Under the pieces are notes generated by a model. That model was not told the origin of the DNA, made no database searches, and worked only from the letters and a program-made list of their open reading frames with translations. 64,000 bases of DNA from Turritopsis dohrnii (lineage: Eukaryota; Cnidaria; Hydrozoa; Anthoathecata; Oceaniidae). Both the position numbers and the translations under genes were made by a program. Every line of letters begins with the position of its first letter. Positions within the stretch are counted from its first letter, which is position 1. The DNA is taken from NCBI GenBank assembly GCA_027922465.2, contig BQMF02000366.1:62001-126000 (forward strand), given 5' to 3'. Shown here piece by piece: positions 55,180 through 64,000 of this stretch.

Positions 55180-55391
55180 GTGGCAGTCGTAAGTTGTCAG
55201 TATTGCTAAGTTGTTGACTGTTCCTTTATTGGCAGCAGCAGGTACGTTTGAAAACAAGATCTCCCTGCCAAACATTCGAGAGCATTCGATGGTGTAGTCT
55301 GAGATTTTAATCTTGTAATCTATTTTCCATGAGAAATCGAGGCTTGTTGCATTGTTTCCAGTTAATAGCAAGATAAACGCCGAAGTGGAAT
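55180..55391 (-). CDS. FN3-like extracellular exon
   Basis: Minus-strand exon with acceptor TTTTCAG at 55392 and donor CCAC|GTGAGT at 55179. It takes in two bases of a split codon and ends in phase 0. The 70 residues include SLDFSWKIDYKIKISDYTIE, CSRMFG, and a final LAILTTYDCH. Alternating hydrophobic strands, the tryptophan and the Y-x-C near the end suggest a fibronectin III or immunoglobulin-like sandwich. Its phase 0 end fits the phase 0 start of the 33353-33287 exon (VKAHMTDGN), which would supply the last strands, so it may be an upstream exon of the adhesion GPCR 40 kb away. That join is inference, and the exon could belong to another gene. Confidence 0.5.
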
Positions 55392-56179
55392 CTGAAAATA
55401 GAATTAATTACATCAATAGATTTCTATAAAGTTTTCAATTCAAAAATTTCTTTGCACTGTACGTCATTTTCCAATCAATAATATTTAACGTAAGCACTTT
55501 TGTCAGCAGTTATGAAAAATTTTGTAAAAATGCAAACTCAAAATTTATTTAATATACACAACTTTTGCAAGTCCAAATTTATGGCAACGCATACCTCGCC
55601 GTAGGAATAAGGAAAATATTTTGCAATTTTTATATCTGAAGCCAATTTCTAAATGCACAAGAATTTTTGTTCGAGATTGAGATTTTTGAGTTCTGAGTTC
55701 TTATTATGAATTATTTTACATTGCACTGGCTTTCCTTAGAATCCACGATGTGCTTTGTTTTCTGATTTTATTGGTTAGGGAGAATTAAAATGTAAATCAG
55801 TCTTGAAAAGATAGAGATTTTACATTCATTCGCATTTTAATCGACCATTAAATATTTGATGAAGTTTTTCAAAGATACGTTTCTTATTTTTCAAAAAACA
55901 TATTGTCATTTCTCATAAATATACAAGTTGACAAATGATGAAAAGGGATTTCTATTGACCATACCCTAAAAAAAAAACAACTTTGAAATTTGTGTTTGTA
56001 GCATTTTGAGACACTGTATATAACTGAGTTTTTAACAAATATTATATGAGTTTCCGAAGTTTTTCGAAAAGTTTTTACAATAAAAATTGTTGCTGCAGTC
56101 ACAATATTTATTTATCCATATTATGTCATGGTGCGAATTAGTGTTTATTATGTTGCGGTATTTAATACAAATGGTAGCT
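55392..56179. other. Non-coding, no gene recognised
   Basis: AT-rich intron-like sequence with no supported feature. Confidence 0.4.
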
Positions 56180-56805
56180 TTTGGATGCGGTGTTAGCTAG
56201 AGGGCCGTGTTCATTAGAGGGCGGCGTGTATTGCATGTGATAAATACAACGTCTTATTTTCTTAAAAAAAGGTGCAAAAGATTGTGTAAAAACGTTTTTT
56301 AAAAAAGATATGTTTGCATCATACAAAAATGTCAAAAATGTCTCTTCTACAACATGAAAACTTTTATAGCTTACGGTGACGTCAGAATCAAAAATTTGAA
56401 AGGGATTTTCAGAAGGTTGGCCATAGTCCAGTGCTTCCGTTTCTTGTTTCAATGAAGCAACACCAGTCTAACAAAATGAATCCTTTTTATGCGCATGGAG
56501 TATACAAGATGTCAGTCAAGGAAATTTTAGTGGGACATTTACCAATATGACTGTCTTAGCTCGCAGCGTTTGGTTTACATGATCATGTGTAATTAATTAC
56601 ACATCAATTAAAATTCATGCAAACGTGGTCGAATTTGTTAATGTAAGACAAAACTATTTAACTACTTCTTGGCCAGCCCCTTTTCTAATAAACGCCAGTT
56701 TTCCAAGAAGATCTTGCGTTTATCAGAGGGCGGCGTTTATTAAAAACATTCACCTATAAGTGCGGCGTTTAATAGAGGATGGCTTTTATTAGAGGAAATA
56801 CGGTA
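56180..56805. mobile_element. Partial TACCGTATT-family element
   Basis: It ends with GAGGAAATACGGTA at 56805. Phrases such as TTAGAGGGCGGCGT and GCGTTTATCAGAGGGCGGCG recur at both sides (near 56210 and 56710). The left TACCGTATT end was not found, so it is probably incomplete. It is related in end sequence to the elements at 61050 and 63671. Confidence 0.5.
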
Positions 56806-57589
56806 TTGTAATTTAACGTAACTGTTTTTTCTCTTTGCAAGACATTTAATGTCTGGAATCCGAAATTTTGATAAAGTCGAGTTTGTGTGCGATCTGTAAA
56901 AAATTATGTAAAAAGTACAATTTATAGCGTACTAGGTCGCACAATCATGATACGGCAATCTGCATTATGTCCCACGAAAACAAGTTCAGTTACTTCTTCA
57001 AATGATAACAAAAGTAGTGCCTTTGGTGTAAATGAAGAATTTTCATGTCAAGTTAGCGGTAAATAGTTTTTGAATCATTAATTTTAGCATCTCCAGAAGA
57101 TGAAAGCAAAGATGAATCTATTGAACCGAGAAAAAGGTTCAAGAAGTAGTAATTGGTGTCTATGTAACCGAGTTATCATTTAATCATGTTTTTTAACAGT
57201 GGCCTTCTCCTTTCTCTTTATGTTTGTTTTCTCTTTACAATCATATTGTGTATTAATTTACAAATCCTATGCTGCTACTTTACAGCTCATTTATTTATTT
57301 ATTTATTTATTTTTTTATTTATTTATAAATTCATTATTTCCAAATTTATTCTGTTTGAACACTTGCAATTATGATTTGCAGGCTTCGCAGTGATACGACA
57401 TGAAGCCTTTCGATCCAACGTAAAACCATGTTGCGTAAATTTTCCATTATAGTCTAGGAGCTCACTACGGGTGATTCCATACCATAAAGAATAGAATTTT
57501 CACTATTCTTAAATGATTCCTAGACCCCTTCGGACTCGAATTCTCTTGGTCAGCTCAGTTTCTTTTGGGGGTCTAGGCCCCAGGGCCCT
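56806..57589. other. Mostly non-coding; possible tiny last exon at 57089-57150
   Basis: A TTTTAG acceptor near 57088 precedes about 20 codons, SPEDESKDESIEPRKRFKK, ending in TAG; the charged, basic tail looks like a protein C-terminus but no partner exon was found. A (TTTA)n run lies at 57290-57330; the hydrophobic frames across it are spurious. Confidence 0.3.
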
Positions 57590-58170
57590 GAATAACGAGC
57601 CCAAATGGGTATTAAATTTATGCCATCAGCAATAGGACCCAAAGTTTGTGGAAGCAAACTAAGGGATAAGGAGGACTTAAAAATACCTAAGCATACTAAA
57701 ACTTTTAGGGGGTTTTCCCAGCATACCCAGTACCAAAATGCCTAAAATGAAGTCATATTTACTTCATAAGTAATAGGGATGAAATTTTGTGTGCATGTAG
57801 GTGGATGGAAAGGGCTCCCAAAAAACCCTAAGCATACTAAAATTTCTGAGGGGTTTCCCCAGCATCCCCCCTTTGAAGATCACATAAAACAAGAAATTGA
57901 GATATCTTCATATTGCATAATTTTATAGCAATTCATCAGGAATACGGTCCAAAGCTTGTGAAAAAAACCCTGTTAAATGGAAAAGTTAAAAATATTTAAG
58001 TATTACTAAAATTTGTAGGGGGTTTCCTGAGCACACCTGGACCAAAATGCCCAAAATGACGTCATATTTATGTCATAAGTAATAGGAATAAAATCTTGTT
58101 GGAATGCAGGTGGATGTAAAGGGCTACCCTAAAAGCCTAAGCATACTAAAATTTCTGAGGGGTAATCTAA
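57590..58170. repeat. Imperfect ~307-bp tandem duplication
   Basis: Two diverged copies. CAAAATGCCTAAAATGAAGT at 57736 corresponds to CAAAATGCCCAAAATGACGT at 58043, and AAGCATACTAAAATTTCTGA occurs at both 57830 and 58139. GAGGGGTTTCC-type phrases recur also within each copy. Non-coding. Confidence 0.8.
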
Positions 58171-58319
58171 CTGTAATCTAACTTCATCTTTTGTGCGCAA
58201 TTTCATGATGGTTGCTGCTATTTGCTTGAGTAGATGGCCGTTGCTAGTGCATCCAAAAAGCCACGCATAGAAGTTTTACTTCTCATCAATTTTCGTTGCT
58301 GCTACCTTCTAAAGCTCTA

Positions 58320-59905
58320 GTTCATTTTGACCAACTTTGAAAACAATTGGTTTTCTGGGCCAGAACTCGTTCTCCTTCTGCAAAAAATGATTTTTCCTGG
58401 AAATAACGCTGGTTGTTGATGAACTAAGGCATGCTTAATCCACGAGCAGCGTTGTCGGCGGGGTTCCGATTTGATTGAACGTGTCTCCATTGCTTAGGTT
58501 GGTCTGCTCCAGAATCTATTGGTGACAAAAACTTTACACCCTTTCCTTTCACTCCTTAGGTATCATAGGACGACCTGAATGTGTGTCCAAATACATCCTT
58601 GGCAATCAAATTCCAACTCACGTTGGACCAATTTTTATGGAATTTTAATGGAAAGCGTTGATGTTGTCTGCTCTAGTCGAGGTATCGTAACTCTTTTAAC
58701 CGGTGCAACCATTGAGTTAGCGATGATGAGAGACCAATTGACTTTTTCGCAGTTACCATTCAACCTGAAAAAACTGGCGTATTTTTTCAGGACACGTTGT
58801 GTGATAAACACCGAAATGGGAGGTATACAACAAATTTTCTTCATGATTTTTGCCCTTACGAGCGAAACCTTTCTGTAGAAAGTTATTAATTAAAATGACG
58901 TAATCTTTGTGCAATTTTAGTTCATTTGGAGTCACTTCTTCAGGCCTATAATTCATGCTCTTACTTTTATTTCATTTGGGGCCAACGATGCATTCTGATT
59001 ACGAAAAAGTAGGGGTAGTACGTTGTGGCCATCTTTCAGTTTTACTTCTTTGTCCATGAGGGCAATAAACTTCCTGTCCTCAACAGAATAATCAATATCT
59101 CCTTTCGATGATTGTTCATTGAAATCTTGCTCGTACATTTGATGCAGCATCTGCTTCAGTGTGTCTTCCTGAACCTCTTTCTGAGTAGCAAAGTGATGAA
59201 GTGATAAAAGATTTGATGCAGCTTCTTTTGTGGCAAAGAGATTGCCCTAATGGGATGAAGATGTTTTTGATGCAGTTTGTCCCGATACACGCCAGCCAAG
59301 AACAGTCTTGAATACATAGGGACAACCATCACGACCTTTCACAACTTCTAGATCCTCCAGAGCAGTTGAACAATTGCCTGCAATCAGCAACTTCATATAC
59401 ACTGACTGTGCATCATTTGGAAGGTAAGGAAGAATTTTTTCGAGTGACTTCCATTTACGAAATTTCTGAGGTGTTGATATTTCGTTTGAATCAATTGGTG
59501 GAAGTGATTGTGTGTAAGTGCAAGGAAGCGTGAATTTCTTGGAACCGTTATTGACATTTGATATTGCAAGACCATCGACAACAAGACACTTTTTTTTGGA
59601 CTCACCGGAAACCATCGTTATTGATACTGATACTGTTTCGATTCCTTCAGGTCTTAACTCACGCAAAAGATCCTCTTTTATGAAACTACCTTGGCTATCA
59701 TTATCCAACAGAGCATACGTCTTCATTCTTCTGGTGGTGGTTTTATGTGACAAAACTGCTGGTGCAACACTGAGAGAAACTTCTGCTTGTTGTTGAGCGC
59801 ATGCTGATTTGATATCCACTTCTTCGGCTGGGACTATGATTTAGCCAAATGATCACTAGATATCGGCTTGTAGCACGCATAACAAAGCTTTTTTTTTCAA
59901 AGATT
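58320..59905 (-). pseudogene. BEL/Pao LTR retrotransposon remnant
   Basis: Read on minus from 59905: a gag-type zinc knuckle piece (LCYACYKP then H), a stop, then frame 59819-59247 with the retropepsin-like protease (TYALLDNDSQGSFI; the usual Asp-x-Gly reads Asp-Asn-Asp) and the downstream PAO region ending near VLGWRVSG. After a frameshift, 59150-58953 gives the start of the reverse transcriptase segment (YSVEDRKFIALMD, LPLLFRNQN), and 58956-58753 gives HFGVYHTTCPEKIRQFF. Most of the polymerase is deleted: about 400 bases later comes QWRHVQSNRNPADNAARGL from the RNase H end. No LTRs were recognised. The element is dead. Confidence 0.87.
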
Positions 59906-61049
59906 TTTTTTCATGAGTTTCTTCCTTGCCTCTAATGGTTGTCTGAGATACTCGAGGGTACAACTCACCAATTACGACCTTTTTCTGTTAAAGCACACTC
60001 TCTGTTTGGCAACTCTGAATTTTCTGCTATATACGACATCGTATGCTTCTATCTTAAGCTGTCTGATCGATAACTCTGCCTTATTCAAGCGTTTTTTACT
60101 TATGTGAGAAGCAACACTAACATATTGCTATAGGGCATGAACACTGTGATTTATAAAAAACAACTATTATGGCATACCGTGCTTTCAAGCGCGCGTTGTA
60201 TATTAATTATATTTCTCAAAATGCGTGAATGAGAAATCTCTTTTAGGAAAACATTACAAGGAAATAAACTTTCAACATTGCATTAAAATTCGACTGTACG
60301 ATATGACGACCACCTGAGTTATCAATTATATGAAGACTGGAAATAATTTGTTCGATCAGCCATATTTGTTTTTCTAGGACGGTATATTGTGAAAAGTGAT
60401 ATCATGATTTGGAAAGTTACTCGAGTGATTTGTACAACCGATATTAGCACTGTTGGGCATTACTCAAGAGGAAAAGCTTCTTAAGAAAAGCAAGATACAA
60501 AATTCCACGAACACTATGGACTAAATTTATAAATATATTTACGACACTGATGATACTTTTTTCCAGTTCTCGTATCGATCACCGGTGGTCAGAATTTTCA
60601 GATGGAAACTATGAAATTTTAAGCGATATGGAGCGAGCTTGAGTTTCGGTGTATTTAACTACTAGTAAATCTGGACTTAATTTGAACTAATAGCCAATTT
60701 TCAAATATTAACTACATTTGCCTTTTAAACATGATACAGAAAGAGTTGCAAGCTCATTTCGTTCCAAGTTAGCAAAAATAAAAACTTGAAGTTTAAATGG
60801 CGTTTTCAGTGGATTAATATATAAGTGTTTCAAAGATAAAGCTACCCAAAAAATTACTCACTGTGGCGTTTGATGTAATTCTGAATATAAGAATTTAATA
60901 TAATAGCAATTAAAATCTAAAAACACTATTAAAAACACAAATATCTGTGCTGTACACAACACAGCTCTTCTCCTCAGCTTTAGTTATTGCACACGCCTAA
61001 AATGCAGAAATAATTTTCTCAACTGAGAGTTTGTTAGTTACTTTCCACT
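59906..61049. other. Non-coding, no gene recognised
   Basis: AT-rich with no supported coding frame or repeat structure. Confidence 0.4.
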
Positions 61050-61734
61050 TACCATATTTCCTCTTTTTAGAGGCTTCCTATTTTTAGCGCTCCTCTCTAA
61101 TAAGGGCCCCCCTTTACCCGAAAGTAAGCGCCCCCAATAATACGTACACAATCATACGTTCAAGCGCGCCCGGGCGCTTATGAGAAACTACCCGTAAATT
61201 TTAATCTTAACTTGACAAAAGCATTAATATATATATTTTGAAGGAAAAATACAAAGTTTTTTTTCTTTTTCCGTTCAATTCCAAATGATGGGAGAAAGGA
61301 CAACGAAATATCTTGTTTTGAAGAAAGGAAACCCTCAAGCTCTAGTTTTGAACGGTTGAAAGCTGAAATGAAAGAGGTCAACCAGCCGCTCGTGGATCCT
61401 TTTAATGAATCTGATATCAACGATGATCCTAATCTTGTTATCGACTCCGATCGAGAAGAACACGACGACGTAGACATAGAATAGCAAGGCATTACATGAA
61501 CTATACTTTATATTGTTTCTGCTTACTGTACATAGATTTTCAGAGTGAAGTTGAATTATAAAAATGCAAATAAGTATTTATCTTTAGCATCTCTCAGAAT
61601 TATATGTATGGTTTTTTTGAAATTATTTTTCAAGTGCCCCCACTTTTAAACGCACACTCCACTAAGCGCCCCCACACCCAAATTTTCGAAAAAATTTAAT
61701 AAGCAACCGAGCGCTTAAAAGAAGAAATACGGTA
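61050..61734. mobile_element. TACCGTATT-family inverted-repeat element (685 bp)
   Basis: The left end TACCATATTTCCTC and the right end GAAGAAATACGGTA are inverted copies. Both subterminal regions carry AAGCGCCCCC or its complement. The plus-strand interior keeps an acidic reading frame at about 61255-61484 ending DSDREEHDDVDIE and TAG, which looks like the last exon of a transposase and suggests this is an internally deleted copy of a larger element. The superfamily is unknown to me. Confidence 0.72.
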
Positions 61735-62909
61735 ATTACAAAGAAAGTTACAGGGGCGGATCTAGGATTTTTTAAGGGTTAGGCAAATTTTTTTTTGCCA
61801 AACACACATAAAGGTGCAATCGATGAAATTTACGCCAGTTTACGCCCAATCTAATACCTACTTTTCGAAATGTAAAAAATATTAACTCGAATTCAATCGT
61901 CCTAACGTAAAGAGTGTTATAATGCAGGCCTGTATTGTTGCACTAATGGAATGAGGGAAATAAACAAAAGAAAACTAATTGAGTATGAATGGAATGTATT
62001 GAGCTACTTTATGTAGGCCAAAATAATTTTTTCTGCCAGATTGGAGGTTAAGTAAATAACCAATAAATTACTTCATCTGTTATCTTCTTCATTTTCTTGA
62101 TTGCTTGTACATGAACAGGAAGAATCCACCAAATGAAAACATACTTGTAATGAATCAAATAAATAAATTTTCAATCACCTATACCATGATAGATTGGAAC
62201 ACTCAGATAAATACACGATATTTCATCTATGTACTGGTCAAGATGGTCAGATAGAAAGAAAAGAAAAGAAATTATGCTAAGAAATAGAGTAAAATGACCA
62301 AAATCAAGGTTAGAGACAAGCTCCTTGATCATTATCCGGCAGCAAAATAAAAACATATTTCTGCACTAGGCATTCATCAAATCAAATAGTGTACCCTACC
62401 CTAAAAATGATCCATGGTTAAATAATTATGTCAACCACAATATAGTAAAAGATGGTGTTTCCAGAATTCCCTGAGACAAGTCCAAGAACCTATATATAAA
62501 ACTACACAACAACAGATAAATTATGTACTGCTTCCTCTTTAATAAGAGCTACAACATTTTTTCCAGAATTTAATGTAGCATAGGAAACAAGAAGTCAAAC
62601 TAAAACATTATGTAATTACCTTTTTCAAAAGAAGACATAACATAGGTTTTTGTAAAATGAAAGAGTAAATCCAAAGATGTTAAAGTGTTCCTGCATCCAA
62701 AGTGATTTTTCGAGGGATGATAGAATACACAAAGTTGTTTCAGAAGTCTTATAGTTTTTGTAAATTCTGTTTCCTTGGGCAGATATTTTGATTTAAAAAT
62801 CATAAAATCATACAATACATAATTATGATGTATAATTATGTATAAGAATAAGATTTTTATTCTTTGTTTATGTGTATAAACTCTCAATATATTATAACTT
62901 CATTTTCTT
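61735..62909. other. Non-coding; fragment of a GGGGCGGATCTAGG repeat
   Basis: AGGGGCGGATCTAGGATTTT at 61752 resembles the end of hAT-like MITEs and of the element at 63017. No gene was recognised in the rest. Confidence 0.4.
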
Positions 62910-63250
62910 ATCACTCACTCAGAGTGAAAGCCCTTTCTCTCTATAGTAAATTAAAAAGATATAGTATTAATGATAACTTGCGATGAGAAGTTTAACCTAT
63001 ATACTATCTTATTATACAGTGGCGGATCTAGAGGTATGTCGAAATTTGTGTAGAAGAGTGTTAGCAATCTAACCATGAAAGAAAAGTGTTCAAATAATCC
63101 CATTGGCAATATAAATTGAATTCACAAATTATGTTAATGCTCTCCTACACAAATTTCGACATACCTCTACATCCGCCACTGTTGCATTGCATAAAGTGAA
63201 CGTAAGATTTCGAAAATTAAATACATATCTCAGAAACTGGAAGTAAGTAA
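62910..63250 (-). repeat. Interspersed repeat, copy 2, interrupted by MITE
   Basis: Reverse complement of the repeat at 18395-18570, split at 63017 by a 165-bp MITE. Shared phrases include ATAACTTGCGATGAGAAG and AGTGAAAGCCC. Confidence 0.7.
63017..63181. mobile_element. CAGTGGCGGAT MITE (165 bp)
   Basis: About 42-bp terminal inverted repeats, CAGTGGCGGATCTAGAGGTA on the left and the complement of CAGTGGCGGATGTAGAGGTA on the right, differing at two or three positions. It is non-coding. The ends recall hAT-type MITEs, but no 8-bp duplication is evident. Confidence 0.88.
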
Positions 63251-63670
63251 TACTAACAAGCTGCATGGCTGCAACAGGTCACGACTTAAAGCTTTACTGT
63301 TATTTATTGCCTGAAGTGTTTTTTATTTTGCTATGTTTTTTCATTTTAACTGTATTATATACTTTTACTCTACATTTCTAGAGTTTGTAGACATCAAGAC
63401 AGGCCAAGGAGCGTGAAAACTAAGGGTTATTTGTAGATATTTTAATTTGAAATTTTAAAATAAAATGTGATATTATAACAAATTTATGTGTTGGAATTGC
63501 GTCGAAAAATACGCTTATGCTTTTTCTTCTCACTCGCGGAAAAGTAGGTTAGGTAAACCTCCCCCCAACCATGCTGGGTCATGCTTTAAAATGTTCAATC
63601 TTGAAGGGCTTATATAAATTGACAACTCTTAATTCGTTGAACTATGCATTCCCAAAAGGTAAAATCTGCA
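63251..63670. other. Non-coding, no feature recognised
   Basis: Nothing supported. Confidence 0.4.
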
Positions 63671-63787
63671 TACCGTTTTCTCTCTAACTAGCGCCCCTCT
63701 CCAGTAAGCGACCCTCTCTAATAAGCGCCCCCTAATTTCTAAAAAAATTTTATAAGCGCCCGGGCGCTTATTAGAGAGAATACGGTA
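63671..63787. mobile_element. TACCGTATT-family MITE (117 bp)
   Basis: It starts TACCGTTTTCTCTCTAACTA and ends TTAGAGAGAATACGGTA; GCGCCC and GGGCGC blocks form the interior stems. It is much shorter than its relative at 61050-61734. Confidence 0.82.
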
Positions 63788-64000
63788 TTTGAAACTTACA
63801 AATGTTTCAGAACTTTAATACACCTTTCCCGTAATTGATTGCGCAATATTTTTATCATGATCTACCTCGTTTTCAAAATGCTATACCATGACAACCGAAT
63901 CTCCCGTGCTCAATCATTAACATTATCACAATCATAACACTAATTGCTCATTACTGAAATGAGTCCCGTGCCATTCAACGTGCCATATCAACCTTTGCGA
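63788..64000. other. Window end, nothing recognised
   Basis: AT-rich, no supported feature. Confidence 0.4.

Noticed and set aside
57186..57393. Small membrane proteins
   Set aside because: The hydrophobic frames arise from T-rich sequence and a (TTTA)n run.

Overview
The window is AT-rich eukaryotic DNA from an invertebrate animal. Spliced genes with GT-AG introns, an adhesion GPCR, APE-type LINEs, Helitrons with large Rep/helicase proteins, Penelope-like, BEL/Pao and piggyBac remnants, and many short inverted-repeat elements point to a metazoan. A cnidarian is my best guess, but that is inference. No bacterial operon, CRISPR array or rRNA gene was seen.

Layout. 0.2-5.2 kb: a Helitron Rep/helicase gene split by a tRNA-derived SINE, followed by a 5'-truncated Penelope-like element on the minus strand. 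6-8.4 kb: simple repeats, a 33-bp minisatellite, and a Helitron 3' end joined directly to a complete non-autonomous Helitron. 10.9-15.0 kb (minus): six phase-compatible exons encoding the GAIN/GPS/seven-helix end of an adhesion GPCR. Exons at 32.8-33.4 kb (discoidin) and 55.2 kb (FN3-like) fit the same strand and splice phases and may be its ectodomain, which would make the gene at least 44 kb long. 16.7-17.0 kb: a piggyBac transposase tail.

19.0-30.6 kb (plus): a host gene for a coiled-coil protein. The intron between its first two visible exons holds an apparently intact 8.2-kb DNA transposon (19187-27386) with long terminal inverted repeats and arrays of ~41-bp subterminal repeats. It carries three genes: a spliced SAM-like/GGG-domain protein (229 aa), a spliced IS3-like DDE integrase (398 aa) with one GC-AG intron, and an alpha-type protein kinase (444 aa). 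A cut-and-paste element with its own atypical kinase and an adaptor-like protein is the most remarkable object here.

33.8-34.8 kb: a fold-back element, one of three in the window ending in TAAAGTCTGT. 35.7-37.6 kb: a broken LINE whose first ORF starts with a 2A-like motif. It is interrupted at 37632 by a head-to-tail Helitron series: A (37632-44215, degraded Rep/helicase), B (44216-49897, with captured or decayed gene pieces) and C (49898 onward, 5' end only), joined at exact CTAG|TC junctions. 50.2-50.8 kb: a second Penelope-like fragment. 52.7-54.7 kb: five copies of a 384-bp satellite built around an inverted-repeat element. 57.6-59.9 kb: an imperfect ~307-bp tandem repeat and a decayed BEL/Pao element. 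61-64 kb: inverted-repeat elements with TACCGTATT-type ends and a nested 165-bp MITE.

Most host coding sequence is therefore thin exons separated by transposon-filled introns. Joins between distant exons rest on strand, reading phase and domain continuity only, and RNA evidence was not available.
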